This document shows positions 25,301 to 36,625 of a DNA stretch of 64,000 nucleotides, in pieces. The stretch is from Himantopus leucocephalus. Its lineage: Eukaryota; Chordata; Aves; Charadriiformes; Recurvirostridae. Numbering within the stretch: position 1 is the stretch's first letter; every line of letters begins with the position of its first letter. The stretch spans positions 28,083,918 through 28,147,917 of the forward strand of contig RSEF01000006.1 of assembly GCA_003993805.1 (NCBI GenBank), written 5' to 3'. Below the pieces are notes generated by a model, which saw only the letters and a list, made by a program, of their open reading frames with translations, made no database searches and was not told where the DNA came from. A program made the position numbers and the translations under genes.

Positions 25301-28300
25301 AACGTTGAATAATCCAGCCTTTAGTTTTGATGGGGAGTGGGATAGCCAGCCTGCTGAAATGTTGAAACTGGTGAAGTATTTGTAGTACAATACACTGAGA
25401 AGACCTAAACCCTAATGCTTGAGGGTACTGTATTGAAGTCATGGAAGAGTAACAAGGAAAAGCTGGTAATGGTTGAAAGAGGCTGTTACAATCTGATGAA
25501 TAAAAATGGGTTAACAGGTTGGTGAGAAGTACCGCCTGTGCCTGATGGTAGGCTGAGTTCAGTGCTTTCACAGTGCATAAAATGCCTAATTAGCAATGTA
25601 TGGATCTTAAAAAAGAAAATGTAGCCTATGTTTTGTATGCATGTATGAAATCAAGGAGTCTGGCCCATGTCCCCCAGGAAATAACTGCTTTTCCTTGGAG
25701 GGCTGGTTGAGGCGAAAAAGGAAGACGATGGAAACAGATTTGTCAGGTTTTTTTGAAGATAACTTGCACTCAAAGACTGAGAAGACAAAAGCAAACAATT
25801 ACTATTTAATTTACTCATTTTACTTTCATCTTAAAGGTGAAGGCAAGACAAAAAACCCATAGCTGCTCAGAAAGGGTCAGAGCAAGGCAGTTGTTTCCTA
25901 ACGGACTTTGCACACCAGCAGTTGTCCGCCTTCAAAGAGCAGTATTGTGTTCCTTTCCCCGGCTCCCCATCTGACTGGAGCCTGCCCACTCAGCAGCGTA
26001 ACGGCTGCTCTAGAGTTCAACTTCTGATGGGCTAGAAGATGAATTGTAGATTCTGGCTGTTATGCGCTATTTAAAAAATGCAGCAGGTAGGCTGGATTTT
26101 ACTTTCTGATTTGTAATCTGGTGTGCATGAGGCAAAATGGCAAGATTCCCAACTAGGCATTGTCAAATGAGACTTCCCTTTGAGTTTTTTTGTTATCATA
26201 TAACAAATTTTTCATATAAAAGTAAAACAAAAAAAAATTTCTGAAAAAGAGTTCAAGAAATTAAGTGTTGTGATAATGCTTTCCTAAGTGTACAGTATAT
26301 TCCAGTTATATTGAAAAGTCTACCAAGAGTCAGTAATCTTTGTTCTGTTTTACAGGTCAACTACATTACTAGAGCAAGGAGACCTGTGGAAAAAATCAAG
26401 GTACCTAAAAACACTTTACTGTCTGAATTCTCAGCTGTGTTCTTGCTTGTCATTTAGTGTAATGATTTTAAGGGGAAGGAGGGGAATTGAATCAGCAAAC
26501 TTTTACTAAAAAGCACAGACAAAAAATCCCCACAATAGCTTTAATCTCATTAATGTTGTGCAAAATACTTTTGTGGAATGAAATTGTACCTTAGCTTTGT
26601 GTGTGCAAGAGTCTGAACAATACTGCATAATATTTGCTCTAAATATGCAATGGAACTTCTTATGTGTAAGAATATCATGGTGTCCTGCAAGTTTCAGCTG
26701 TAGTGAGGTGGATGTTACCTATTTGTAGGACTGGCTACACTGACCAGCTGGTGGTAAATACCATCAAAGATGAGTGAATGTGTTGCTTGCAGCTTTGACA
26801 TTCACTACAGTAATTAGCACGTTTCAGCACATTATTTAACCATTATGTGTACGGTTCCTAAGGATGCAAAAGGAGAAGTATGAAGACTGCAAAACCTGAG
26901 CAGTAGCCTATATTTTTACAAGTCAGGAACTGGGTTTTTTTCATACCTTTTTCAGACACTTCTGAGTATTATGTCTTAAAGTGTTACTGTGGTATAGCTA
27001 GCATATATTGTGTTGTGGTCTTCATTTTCATCCTAATAGGCAGTGAACATTCTTGCAGTGCCATCTTTAAGAGATTAGGCACTAAAATCCCCAATCTGAA
27101 GTATTTTTTTTTCTACAGCTCCCCAGTCTTTGATTAAAATAAGACAGAATGTTACAGTTTACATTTTCATGCCTGCTATGTAATTAAAAAGACTATATTA
27201 AAATAATCCTGTTGCTAACACCTAGCTAGGATTCTTTTGGGGGAATTTTTTGAGTTGGAGAAAGTTTGTTCAGTTTTTTCTCCTTTATTTGCTGTGAAAT
27301 ATTACCTGTGAAATGCTACTTACACCTTGCAATTGCAACACTATGAGGCAGAAGCAAGGAAGGAGTCAAAACGTTATCACTTTATCAAAATGTAAAGACA
27401 ATGGCTTTTATTAATAAAAGCTTACTGCATACTTCTGTGCGCTTCAAATTGAATAGTGCTGAGGTGCCTTCCTCCACTAAGAGTGCATGAAATTGTTACT
27501 TGTGAGCAATGATGTAGTGAACTCTGGAGCTTTCTGCCCTGTTGAGAAGTTAATGCTAAATTTACATATTTTTAGCCATGCAGGTTGCTCATGTAACACA
27601 TGCAAAAACAGTTTGCTATAGATAAGAGTACAGATTATATAGCAATAATCTCTCAAATTTCTCCTTTTAATACAGCTTTTAGACACTGGTTATGTCAAGT
27701 ATTTGTTTTATGTGTGTGATTGAGGAAAAATTAATGGATATTTTCTTTTTGATTGCTGTCTTCAAAAGTGTGGAAATTTAAAAGAAACAGCAGAGCAACT
27801 TAAAGTGCTGGTAAAAATGAAACATGTCTAGTTCTTGACCTGCTGGTGGATAATTATGCTTAAATTTCAGGTGATGCAGAACTTCTCAGGCTAGTTATTT
27901 GCACAGAATTGAAAATACAGGAGTGAAACAGCGATATTGGCAGTGACATATTCATCAATAACACTTTTCATTTCAAGCAACAGAGTGATTTCTTAGTCTT
28001 TTGACTTTGCTTTAAGATTGTTCAGGTGATTGCTTCCGTCTTTAAATTGAGGTCTCCTGTGATGCTTGGGGTGTTTAAAATGCAAGTTGTTTTCCTGGAA
28101 ACTTGGGAGACTGTCTGCTGTACATGGAGCTCCAGTATGGCTGCTTTCCCTTTGGTGCTGGACTGGCCTCTCCTGCAGGCTCCTGGTAAGATGAGAAGCT
28201 GGCAAAAAGCATAAAAAAGAATTAATGTGCGGCTGGAAAAAAGATACAAGGGAGTCTCAGACTTTTTATCTGGCGTCTCCAGTGCTGAAGGAGAGGTTTC

Positions 28301-29811
28301 TATCTCTTTGCCCAATTTAGACAAGAGATTTTACTCCAGACATCTTTTGCCCCTCACTGTGCAAAACCTGTCAGATCCTTTTCCTGACACTTTCTCCCCC
28401 GCCAATCCCTCAAAAGACTTCAAAAAAAATTTTTCCCTATTGCAAAAGGAACCAGACATGGCCTTTCTTACTCACCCTGCATTTGAAGCATTGATAAGTA
28501 ACATGTGGCTGGCTCCAAACTGCAGACTTTGCCAGCCATTTGACAAAACGCTGTTAATTGTTAAGTTTTAAAAAACTATAGGATTGTTCTTCCTCCTTTG
28601 CAATTGCTCTTTTGTGTAATATATCCCAAGTGTTTTGATTCTCTTCTGTCTGAAGCAATCGGAATTCACTACTGTCTTTCTGATTAACACATATTGAAAA
28701 GAAATGTCAAATTTTAAAAACTTTTCCATATGGGAAGGGTTTCTTTATTCATAATATGTGTCACACTGTTTAAGCTGTAACTTTTTTCTTTAATGCCTTT
28801 GGATCATCACTGTTTGGAACATTTATTTCAGGAGTGCCCTAGCAGAAAGAAAAATATTATTTTTAAAACTTGAGACTGAGTAAGAGGAGCCTGGAATTGA
28901 AATCCAATGTCTTGCGTAATTGTTTAAACCTGCCGCACAGTTTGGCGAAGGTACGAACTGAGAGGTCTTTTCCATAAAATGTAGCTGGGGCTTCATCTTC
29001 AAAGACAGGGGTATGCCCGAGGATGGTTTCTGATCCTTTTAATAAGAGTAGAGCTCACTTGAAAGGCAAGACTGCAGATGAAGAAGAATGTAACCTGGGG
29101 GTTTATGAGCTCATTCAATAACTCCAATCTGGTGCATCGCATTATAACGATGGGAGAACATGGTAAAACTACTGCCTCTTTACTTCCTGCCCTGTCTAAG
29201 GAGCAGTCTAAAAGCAAATGATACAAAAATACAGTAAGAGGGAAGATTAAACCTTTGTTTAAATTTATCACCTGAATTGATTTTTCTTTAAGAATAATAC
29301 TAAAAAACCCAAGCTCTCCCTGAAATACAGAGAAGTTGGCAGCATTACCCCAAACCATTTAACCTGGTTAAATAAAACTCAGTATTGGCTCTTAGCTGTT
29401 GGGCAAACTATGGTCCCTTCAGCTTCTCTTTTCCCACATGGGTTGTGTGAGGAGGGCTCAGACCTTGAACTGTTCAAACATTGAAGGGACCTGTTGGGGC
29501 CATTTTCTGAAACCATCTCACAAAACCCTTAAGATTCAGCACATTTGTCAAGTTGCTTTTTTTAATGCTTTTTGAGAGCAATGGGTAATGCGTTCTTTGA
29601 CACGAAGCACATTTCTATGCCTCAGTTAGCATTACTCATTTTGCTAGAAATTAGACTTTTAAAATCCTCTTACATATAGTACTGAGGAAAAGGTCAAGGT
29701 AGGGCAGAGTAGGACAGTTACCAAAGTTTTTTGCATCTTACCAATGTAGAGTTGACCAAAATTTTTGTCTCTACCCTACTTAGTGTCAGTCCGTAGTGTC
29801 CCATGCCACTC

Positions 29812-29864
29812 CCACCACCACCACCACCACCCCCCCCCCCCCNCCCCCCCCCCCCCCCCCCCCC
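29812..29864 (+). repeat. (CCA)n microsatellite running into a poly-C tract with an N
   Basis: About six CCA units (29812-29829) pass into a C run of 13, an unknown base at 29843, and 21 more C to 29864. The unknown base marks unresolved length. A peptide read across it (His and Pro runs) is an artefact of the repeat. Confidence 0.9.
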
Positions 29865-31116
29865 AGTACAGTGGCATATCTGTTTTGCAGGGTGACTGTA
29901 GCAGTGCTGGTGAAGGTCATGCTTCGAACCAGGCTGCTGTAGTTTTGGTGCTTTTGAGCCCTTTGGCTTTCTAAGCTTAGGGAAAAGCTAGATGTTGTTT
30001 GTGGGACTACTTAAGCATTATCTTCATGCTTCCTGCCCCCTGCCAATGCATCTTTCAATACGTCTGTCTGTTTTACCATCACTGAGTGTGTATCTCCTTT
30101 TTCCTTCCAGTCCAGCAAGGAGGAATTGGGATGAACACTGGCTTGAAATCTATTGAGGCACACCCCTTCCTAGGCTTGAGCAAAGGAAACTGTTTACTAA
30201 GTGTTTACTTCTGGATATATGGCATTTCATGCAAATGTGGAAAGATTATATTCTGTCTTCTGTCAGTTACCAGCCCTGACGGAACCATACTTTAGCATCC
30301 TATAGGCCTGGGATCCTCCTGCTAAATCTGCCTTTATTGTCCCCTCTGAGGGAAGAGGGCAGGGTGAACTTTATTTTGGTCATTTTTTTAATTGGGGCCA
30401 TTTAAGTTGCTCAGGTAGTGCTCTTCAAATGTCAGTGACTCTAGATAATGCTGTGTCAGGGAATGATGAAGCAGAATATGAGATACAAGTGTATTTCTGC
30501 CTTAAATGCCTGTTTCCATAAATACTCATAAAAAGTTGGTCTTGCAGCCTGTTAACAAAAACAAAACTAAACATACGGTTGGGCTCATGCACATTTCATT
30601 AAACCATGTAATCTGATACCTTGTTCTCTACAGCAGTTTCAAGTTTTTTTTGTTCCTAGCATGAGAAGTTTCAGTGCAGAAGAGTCTGAGTCTTTGACTT
30701 AATCTTCTCACTAAATGTTTGTAGCTGCAGATGACAATATTTATTCTTACTGTGTCTGCACTCTGCCTTTTTCTCATTCAGCTTGGAAAAACTTAACTAC
30801 ATTCATTGTGAAGGTGAGTCTGTCTTTCTGGAGTCCTTCATTTGTTGGACTTTTTCTCTCCTGTTGAAGTGAAGAAACTTTCTGGAACTCAGTTGCTGTT
30901 TGCTTGGCTGGTCTCAACCCTATACTGTACTGGAAGTGACAATGGTGCTGTGCACCTCTCCAGCCTTCCCTGCTCGTGGTAGTGCTCATGCTGAACTGAG
31001 CTGTTCACTGTGACCAGTTGCATCAAAGCACTGGAGCTCTGCCCAGATATTTACAAACAAATGAAATACAATGTCGGATATATATTGTGCAAGCTAAAGT
31101 AATCAAAGAGAATATT

Positions 31117-31145
31117 AAAAAAAAAAAACCACCAAAACCCAAAAG
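31117..31145 (+). repeat. A/C-rich low-complexity tract
   Basis: Twelve A followed by CCACCAAAACCCAAAA. Same sequence class as the A/C tract near 45.1 kb. Confidence 0.65.
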
Positions 31146-31800
31146 GAGATCCTGTTCAATGTTTCTGCAGTTTTTGCCTTTCTCCTGAAAAAGCACTTGC
31201 TTTGTGCATGGCTCCTGTTGCTTTATTACACGTGTTGAAAGGGTTGTGTGGTTGTTGATTGTATTTTGGTTTTAATTATTATTTTAAAAATACCATAATT
31301 TTCAACATAGACTGCCATTACAAAAGAGAACCTGGTTTTCTGTATCCTCAACACCAGGCTGATGATTGTCTTGTCTCAAAAGAGCCAAAACCAAAGTTTC
31401 TCTGGTGTGATCAACTTGAGCACTTGCACTGCTTCTCTCACTGTGAGGGAAAGCTGGAGGAGGAGAGAGTGGTAGTGGAGGATGAGGAAGGTTTTAAAGT
31501 AAAGCAGGAAAACATCACCCTAGGATACTTTCAGAATTGCTGCTACTTCTATGATCCATAGTAGTAAGGAAGACTTACCCAAATTCATGCACTCTTTTAA
31601 AATGTGAATAAGGTGCTTGAAGTGAAGATCCTACTTCCTCAGGCGTGCTGCTGATCCTTGGGTTTGTGCAGAATTTCTGAAGATACTACTTCTGTTGTGG
31701 ATTTAGGAAAAAGACATTCAGGCTTTCCCAGCTAGCATATCATTTGAAGGTATTATTTTCATTACGCTAAATTCCCGAACTGTTGGTGCTGTCCTTGCTT

Positions 31801-31829
31801 CCCCCCCCCCCCCCCCCCCCCCCCCCCCN
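31801..31829 (+). repeat. Poly-C tract (28 C) ending in an unknown base
   Basis: A pure run of 28 C is followed by a single N at 31829. This is probably an unresolved homopolymer or a one-base placeholder gap joining two contigs. Confidence 0.9.
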
Positions 31830-33593
31830 TGGAACGTGTTGAAGAGTGTTGGATTGCCCTTCACTGTTTTCCCTTTCCCTTTCCGATGCCCCTATCATGG
31901 AAGGGGTTTGCTGGCAGCAGATAAGTTTTCATATCTCGTTCCCTGTCAAGTTCCTTGGTCTGTGTGATAAAGCAGTTTCATGTGAGGCCGGAGGAGGAAG
32001 AGGACAGCATTCATGGAAGTCTCTGCACTGGGGATTGGAGGAGCTTGACGGGCATCTCCAGAAGGAATTGTAGGGAGTGGATGCTGCTGAGCATGGGAGC
32101 GAAGTGCTGGAGCTCTGGAGTTCACCAAGCAAAAAACTTGTCCTTTTAAAGTTGACACGAGCAGGCTGTTACAAGTTAGTAGTACAGATTGTGTTATCAA
32201 ATCCTGTTAATCATGAATTAATGAAGAACAGCTCTGGAAAAAAGAGTGGATATAATTACTCAGTAGCTTGTGACATCATGATCAGATTTTCAGCTCTTTC
32301 TATGTGATGCTGGAATTAAAGTTGAAAATGCTGATTCAAAATTGCAGACTGGCCTATTTTAAATCAATAAGCTTATAACTACAAGAGAACAGATCTAGTT
32401 TATAATTAAATATTGTTTCCAAAAGGCAAAATAATCCTATTTTGCTAGCATTATAACTATTAACAAAATGGGTTTAAATGTGTCACCTTATCTCTACTAC
32501 ATTGTACTTAATTTTTTTAATTGCTCCTTAGCTTAGGACTAAGTCTGTGCTTGATGGCTTAAAAGTGCTGAATCTTTACGAGCATAAAAAATTGTAGCTA
32601 GATGTGTATCAGATTATCACTGTGGCTTTGGAGTGGAGGTTGTTGGATTTTTATCCATCCTAGTCTGGTTTGGCTTTATTCATAAGCTTAGTGGAGTGAA
32701 TGAAGTATAAGTGTTTAAAAATTGAACTTTTTCCAAAGTAGTTATAAGCCTTAAAACTCTCTTCCACTCAATACTGATTTAATAATTTCAACAACAGCCT
32801 GTAGGATTTTTTCCCTTCGCTCATTGAACTGTATTCAGTAATGATGGCCTCCTTAGCAAATGTTGATATTTAGAAAGTCAGTTTAATAAACATACAGCTT
32901 TTTGTTTCCCCGCTGCTGAAGCTGGATTTACTTCTTAACAGTTCAGTTAACATGAGGGTTTTCTCTGTCTGCTAATGACCAGTGACTCTTCATAGAAAAG
33001 AATCTGTTAAATGTGGAACTAGTTTTAAGATTTGGCTTAGTTGTGTACCTTGGCATGTCAGGTTAAAACAATGTCGAGTTATTTGCAGCTGACGCTCTCT
33101 TAACTCTCTTCCTTCTAAAGGGCGTATGCTGTTAACTGAGCCTTTCCAACGCTACAATCTCTGCTGGTTATCAGCATGGAGTGCTAGGAAACGTGATCTG
33201 TGTTGTGTCATCTCTAGGCTGAGGAGAGTCTTGGTTGAAGGGGGATGGGGGTGAAAAAAGTGGCTAAGTGCAAGTCTGATTTCTTTACGCTCTGTCGGCA
33301 TTCAGGAACTGTTTTCAGTGGTGCACAGTTGCTGTTACTGCCTGGTGTCTGCACCTCAATGTAGAGAAAGATACATAGGGTTTCACATCAAACAGTTCAG
33401 TTTGAAGTTTGTCTATACAGGTAATTGGAGTAACCTACAATTAGTTTTCTTAATTTTAAGTTCAAGTTATCCATGTTTCTGGATTAACATTAGTACAGCT
33501 ACACTGATCATCACTTAATCAAATCTGTTTATTCTCAGCTAACCATCTTTAATTGTAGGGATAGCATTAGACTATTTATACTTGACAAAGACT

Positions 33594-33645
33594 GTAACTT
33601 AAGATTGAGTTAATTCTTTGTAATTTAAGATTGAGCTAATTCTTC
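33594..33645 (+). repeat. Tandem duplication, two copies of a 26 bp unit
   Basis: Copies at 33594-33619 and 33620-33645 share GTAA, TTAAGATTGAG and TAATTCTT, with only three differences by eye. Local duplication with no evident function. Confidence 0.88.
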
Positions 33646-34674
33646 TAATAAGCTAAAGCAGTCAAGTCCCTGAATATTACAATTTAACAACAACAAAACA
33701 AACCCATTTGTTTCCATTATGTTTTCAGTCTTTGATTATGTGTTCCTTAAAAATAATAAAACGCATGGTATTACGAAACAAACTGTAACTCACAAGAGTT
33801 CGGATCCTGGTTATAATACATTACAAGTCAGCTTGATGTTTGGAGCAGTAACCCTGCTACTGTGAAGGTACAGAAGGAGGTAACTTCGAATGTTTTCAAA
33901 GGAGGAAGCCTGTTGATACCAGTCTCAAGCTTGCAGAAGGCAGTGACTTCAGAAAGCCTCAGTGTCGCTTTCCGTATCTTGGCATATGGGGTCTGGGATA
34001 GCAAAGCTAGTTCTCACCTGGCTCCCAGTAAGTGGAAGGGAACTGAACGTGGTAGTTGCTGTGCCAGTCTTCTGCCTTTGCTAGTCATAAAAGTGAGAAT
34101 GCTTGTTATAAGGAACATGAAGCTTGCAGGTAGTAAAGCATCTGTTTAAAGACTGTGAATTGTAAGTTGGATAAAATATATCCCATCTATCAAAGACTTC
34201 CAATTTTTTTTTGCTATTTTTTATTTCTGAGGTAAGAAAGGTTTTTATAGCAGAGTTAAGGAATCTCTTGGAAACAAGAAGGTATCTTTCAAAAGTTGAA
34301 GTTTTCTCCAAAGAAAATAGAAAGGAAAAAAAAAAACCCTCTTGCAAATTAAATTTTAAAGTATAATAAGTCTGGCCAAAAGATATTCTGAGAAACAATT
34401 TGCTAAAGATATGAGAACCTACAATAAATCATTTAAATTGAATCATTTCAAGTACATCAGAAATAGACGTCCTGCCAGACAGACTGGAGAGCTGATAGAT
34501 GACTGAAGTGTAAAAGAAGTGTTCAGCAAGGATAAGGTGCAGAATGAAAACTAAATCATTTGTATCCAGGTTGGCTTTCCCGAGAGATTTTAATGCAGGA
34601 ACTTCACTCCGTAGATGATATTTTGAGAATTAGTCTCAAATTGCAATGTTGGTAGAAAAGATTTTTAGAACCTC

Positions 34675-34689
34675 AAAAAAAAAAAAAAA
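34675..34689 (+). repeat. Poly-A tract (15 A)
   Basis: Fifteen A followed by a short G-rich stretch. A simple homopolymer with no associated element seen. Confidence 0.75.
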
Positions 34690-36079
34690 GAGGGGCGGGG
34701 AGGTGGGAAATGTAGCAGATTGCCAGGAGTAGATGTCATTTGCCCAGGAGATCTTAAGGTAACTGCATGTGACAACGCTGATCTGGCAACTGTGATCTCT
34801 TATTGAAAACTGCTGCAGGATCAGCGGCAGGAAAATAGGCAAACACAATTTCAATATATTAGAAGCATTCCAAGAATAGTCAGGGTACCACAGACCAGCA
34901 GGTCTGGGCAGGCAAGTTGGTATGTTTTGTTAGGAACAAAGACCACAGAACTGGTAAGCCTGTGGGTGTATATCATTTATCTCGTGATTTGAGAAACATT
35001 TCAAATATATGGTCTTTAGCCTTATGGTGAGACATGCAGTTAACCAGGTCTCTTCTTTTTCCTCCCCTTCAGCTTGCAGAATTGAAACTGCCAGTGATGT
35101 CAAATGCAAAAAAACAATCATTTATTCTGTAATCATGTAACTTTGTGAAAAATATACTTAATTAATAACCAGAAACAGTATACTATACCGCAATGTAACT
35201 TTTTTGATAAATTGGATGGATTTAAATAAATAATTATATCATAAGAAATAGTAGGCTGAAATTAACTGTATTGCATCAAGCGCACTAGATGACCTGTGTG
35301 TAGTCAAAATGGGTGACTGCTGATGTGCATTAATTTAGATGTGAATGCTTGTTCAGTTTTGGCCAAGTTCTGACCATGAGATACAGGTGACACTTAGTTT
35401 GTGGCAAATGTGGCATGGTCAGTAAGTAGACTCCTATGAAGTCAACCAAGTCTGAATTTTCTCTTGTCTTCATACGTGCTTGGCACGTGTCAGACTGCAT
35501 GTGTATGACTTCTTTTTACATTGCTGATAACACACCTCTTGGCAAGAGGATACAAAATGAGTAAAGTATAGTGTCATCCTGGCTTCAGATACAAGGGTTC
35601 AGGAAAAAAGATTCTTTGGACTCGTAGTGGCTTTATGCAAGTTACTCCATGGGTACAGCCTCTTTAGGGTGTATAACTTTGCCTGTGGACTGAATACATT
35701 TTAAGTTTCTTCAGTGTAAAAAGTTTGCATTGGAATTAAATATCACTTTTTTACTTCTATTTCATCATAAGTGTAGAAATGCATGAACTGAAAGAGGAAA
35801 TGGGCATTTTACGAACTTCACTTTTTCTGCAAAAGAGAAAAATACCTGCTTAAAAGTGTGAGCTGTTTGATACACTTATTTTGATGATGCCTCCCTGGAA
35901 GGAGTAAACAGTTGCACAAAGCAATAAGGCTGTGTGCTTTGAGGCTTTTTTTTTTTTCCAGCTACTTGTCACCCTAAGCAGGAAGAACTTGCATTGCACC
36001 AATTCTGTATAAAGTTGCTGATGACCTGTGGATGTTTGAGAAGATAATTAATGGTGGAAAAAAACCCTTAATATTGATT

Positions 36080-36084
<5 letters not shown>

Positions 36085-36117
<33 letters not shown>
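36085..36117 (+). repeat. Poly-A tract (33 A)
   Basis: An uninterrupted run of 33 A. No clear polyadenylation signal or gene-like sequence precedes it, and I see no target-site duplication, so a processed retrocopy is not supported. Probably a simple homopolymer expansion. Confidence 0.85.
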
Positions 36118-36119
<2 letters not shown>

Positions 36120-36598
36120 AATACCTTAATGATGGTGAAATAGCTTTAACGTGAAACAGATATACTAGACCAGCCAAAAAGCCCTCTGCTGTATCTGTCA
36201 TCTATTTACCAATTTTGTACCAAGGAATCATAAAATGAGGAAGGGTTACCAGAGAGGTCTAGTCACTTCCACTGAAACATTTTCTTTGACCAGATCTGTT
36301 CTTCTGGCTTTGGCGCAGTAGATAAATTTATGCTATTCTCTTTAAAGCATAAACCACCAAGTTTGGGTCGTTGTTTTTTTGCACACGTTGTGTCATATGG
36401 AAGAAAGCATATGTTTGTAGGTGGGTGCTGATAAGGTTGCATGATTTAGAAAAGTATTCAAAAATCCTTTCATCTTCACTGTAACGCTTGCCATGAATCA
36501 TGCCAATTCAACCCCAGATCATCTAGCTGTCATACAAGGAAGCGAACTAAAATTAGCTTTTACCAAATACATTTCAGTGCAACACATTCAATACAGTT

Positions 36599-36625
36599 CA
36601 CTGCAATAAACTCTGTATTGCAGTG
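36599..36625 (+). other. Perfect 10-bp inverted repeat (hairpin)
   Basis: CACTGCAATA (36599-36608) pairs exactly with TATTGCAGTG (36616-36625) around a 7-base loop. The word TATTGCAGTGC recurs near 37327. The stem is too short for a typical pre-microRNA. Confidence 0.6.

Larger units (their letters stand above)
17731..29811. other. Long non-coding segment with little recognisable content
   Basis: Twelve kilobases of AT-rich DNA between two ambiguous homopolymers. I see only tiny simple repeats (19888, 22341), a few local CpG clusters (for example 25903-26005) and a donor-like CTGGTAAGATG at 28186 after a C/T-rich stretch. Open frames up to 128 codons have no recognisable domains. No transposon was recognised. 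Confidence 0.55.
29865..36084. other. Non-coding segment between homopolymer tracts
   Basis: Holds the 28-C tract, an A/C-rich tract and the 26-bp tandem duplication near 33.6 kb. The 31.9-32.2 kb stretch is somewhat more GC-rich, with overlapping open frames on both strands and no recognisable protein. Otherwise unremarkable. Confidence 0.55.

Noticed and set aside
28227..28571. Plus-strand open frame of 114 codons with protein-like composition
   Set aside because: No family similarity recognised, no good start context or flanking gene structure. Treated as chance unless conservation of codons is shown.
29811..29880. His/Pro-rich peptide read across the CCA and poly-C repeat
   Set aside because: Produced entirely by the simple repeat and an unknown base.
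36001..36117. Processed retrocopy ending in the 33-A tract
   Set aside because: No polyadenylation signal at the usual distance, no gene-like sequence upstream and no target-site duplication seen.
36227..36280. Possible second, degraded CR1 end (AATCATAAAATGAGG then GGTCTAGTC)
   Set aside because: Only scattered short matches in the right order; not distinguishable from chance by eye.
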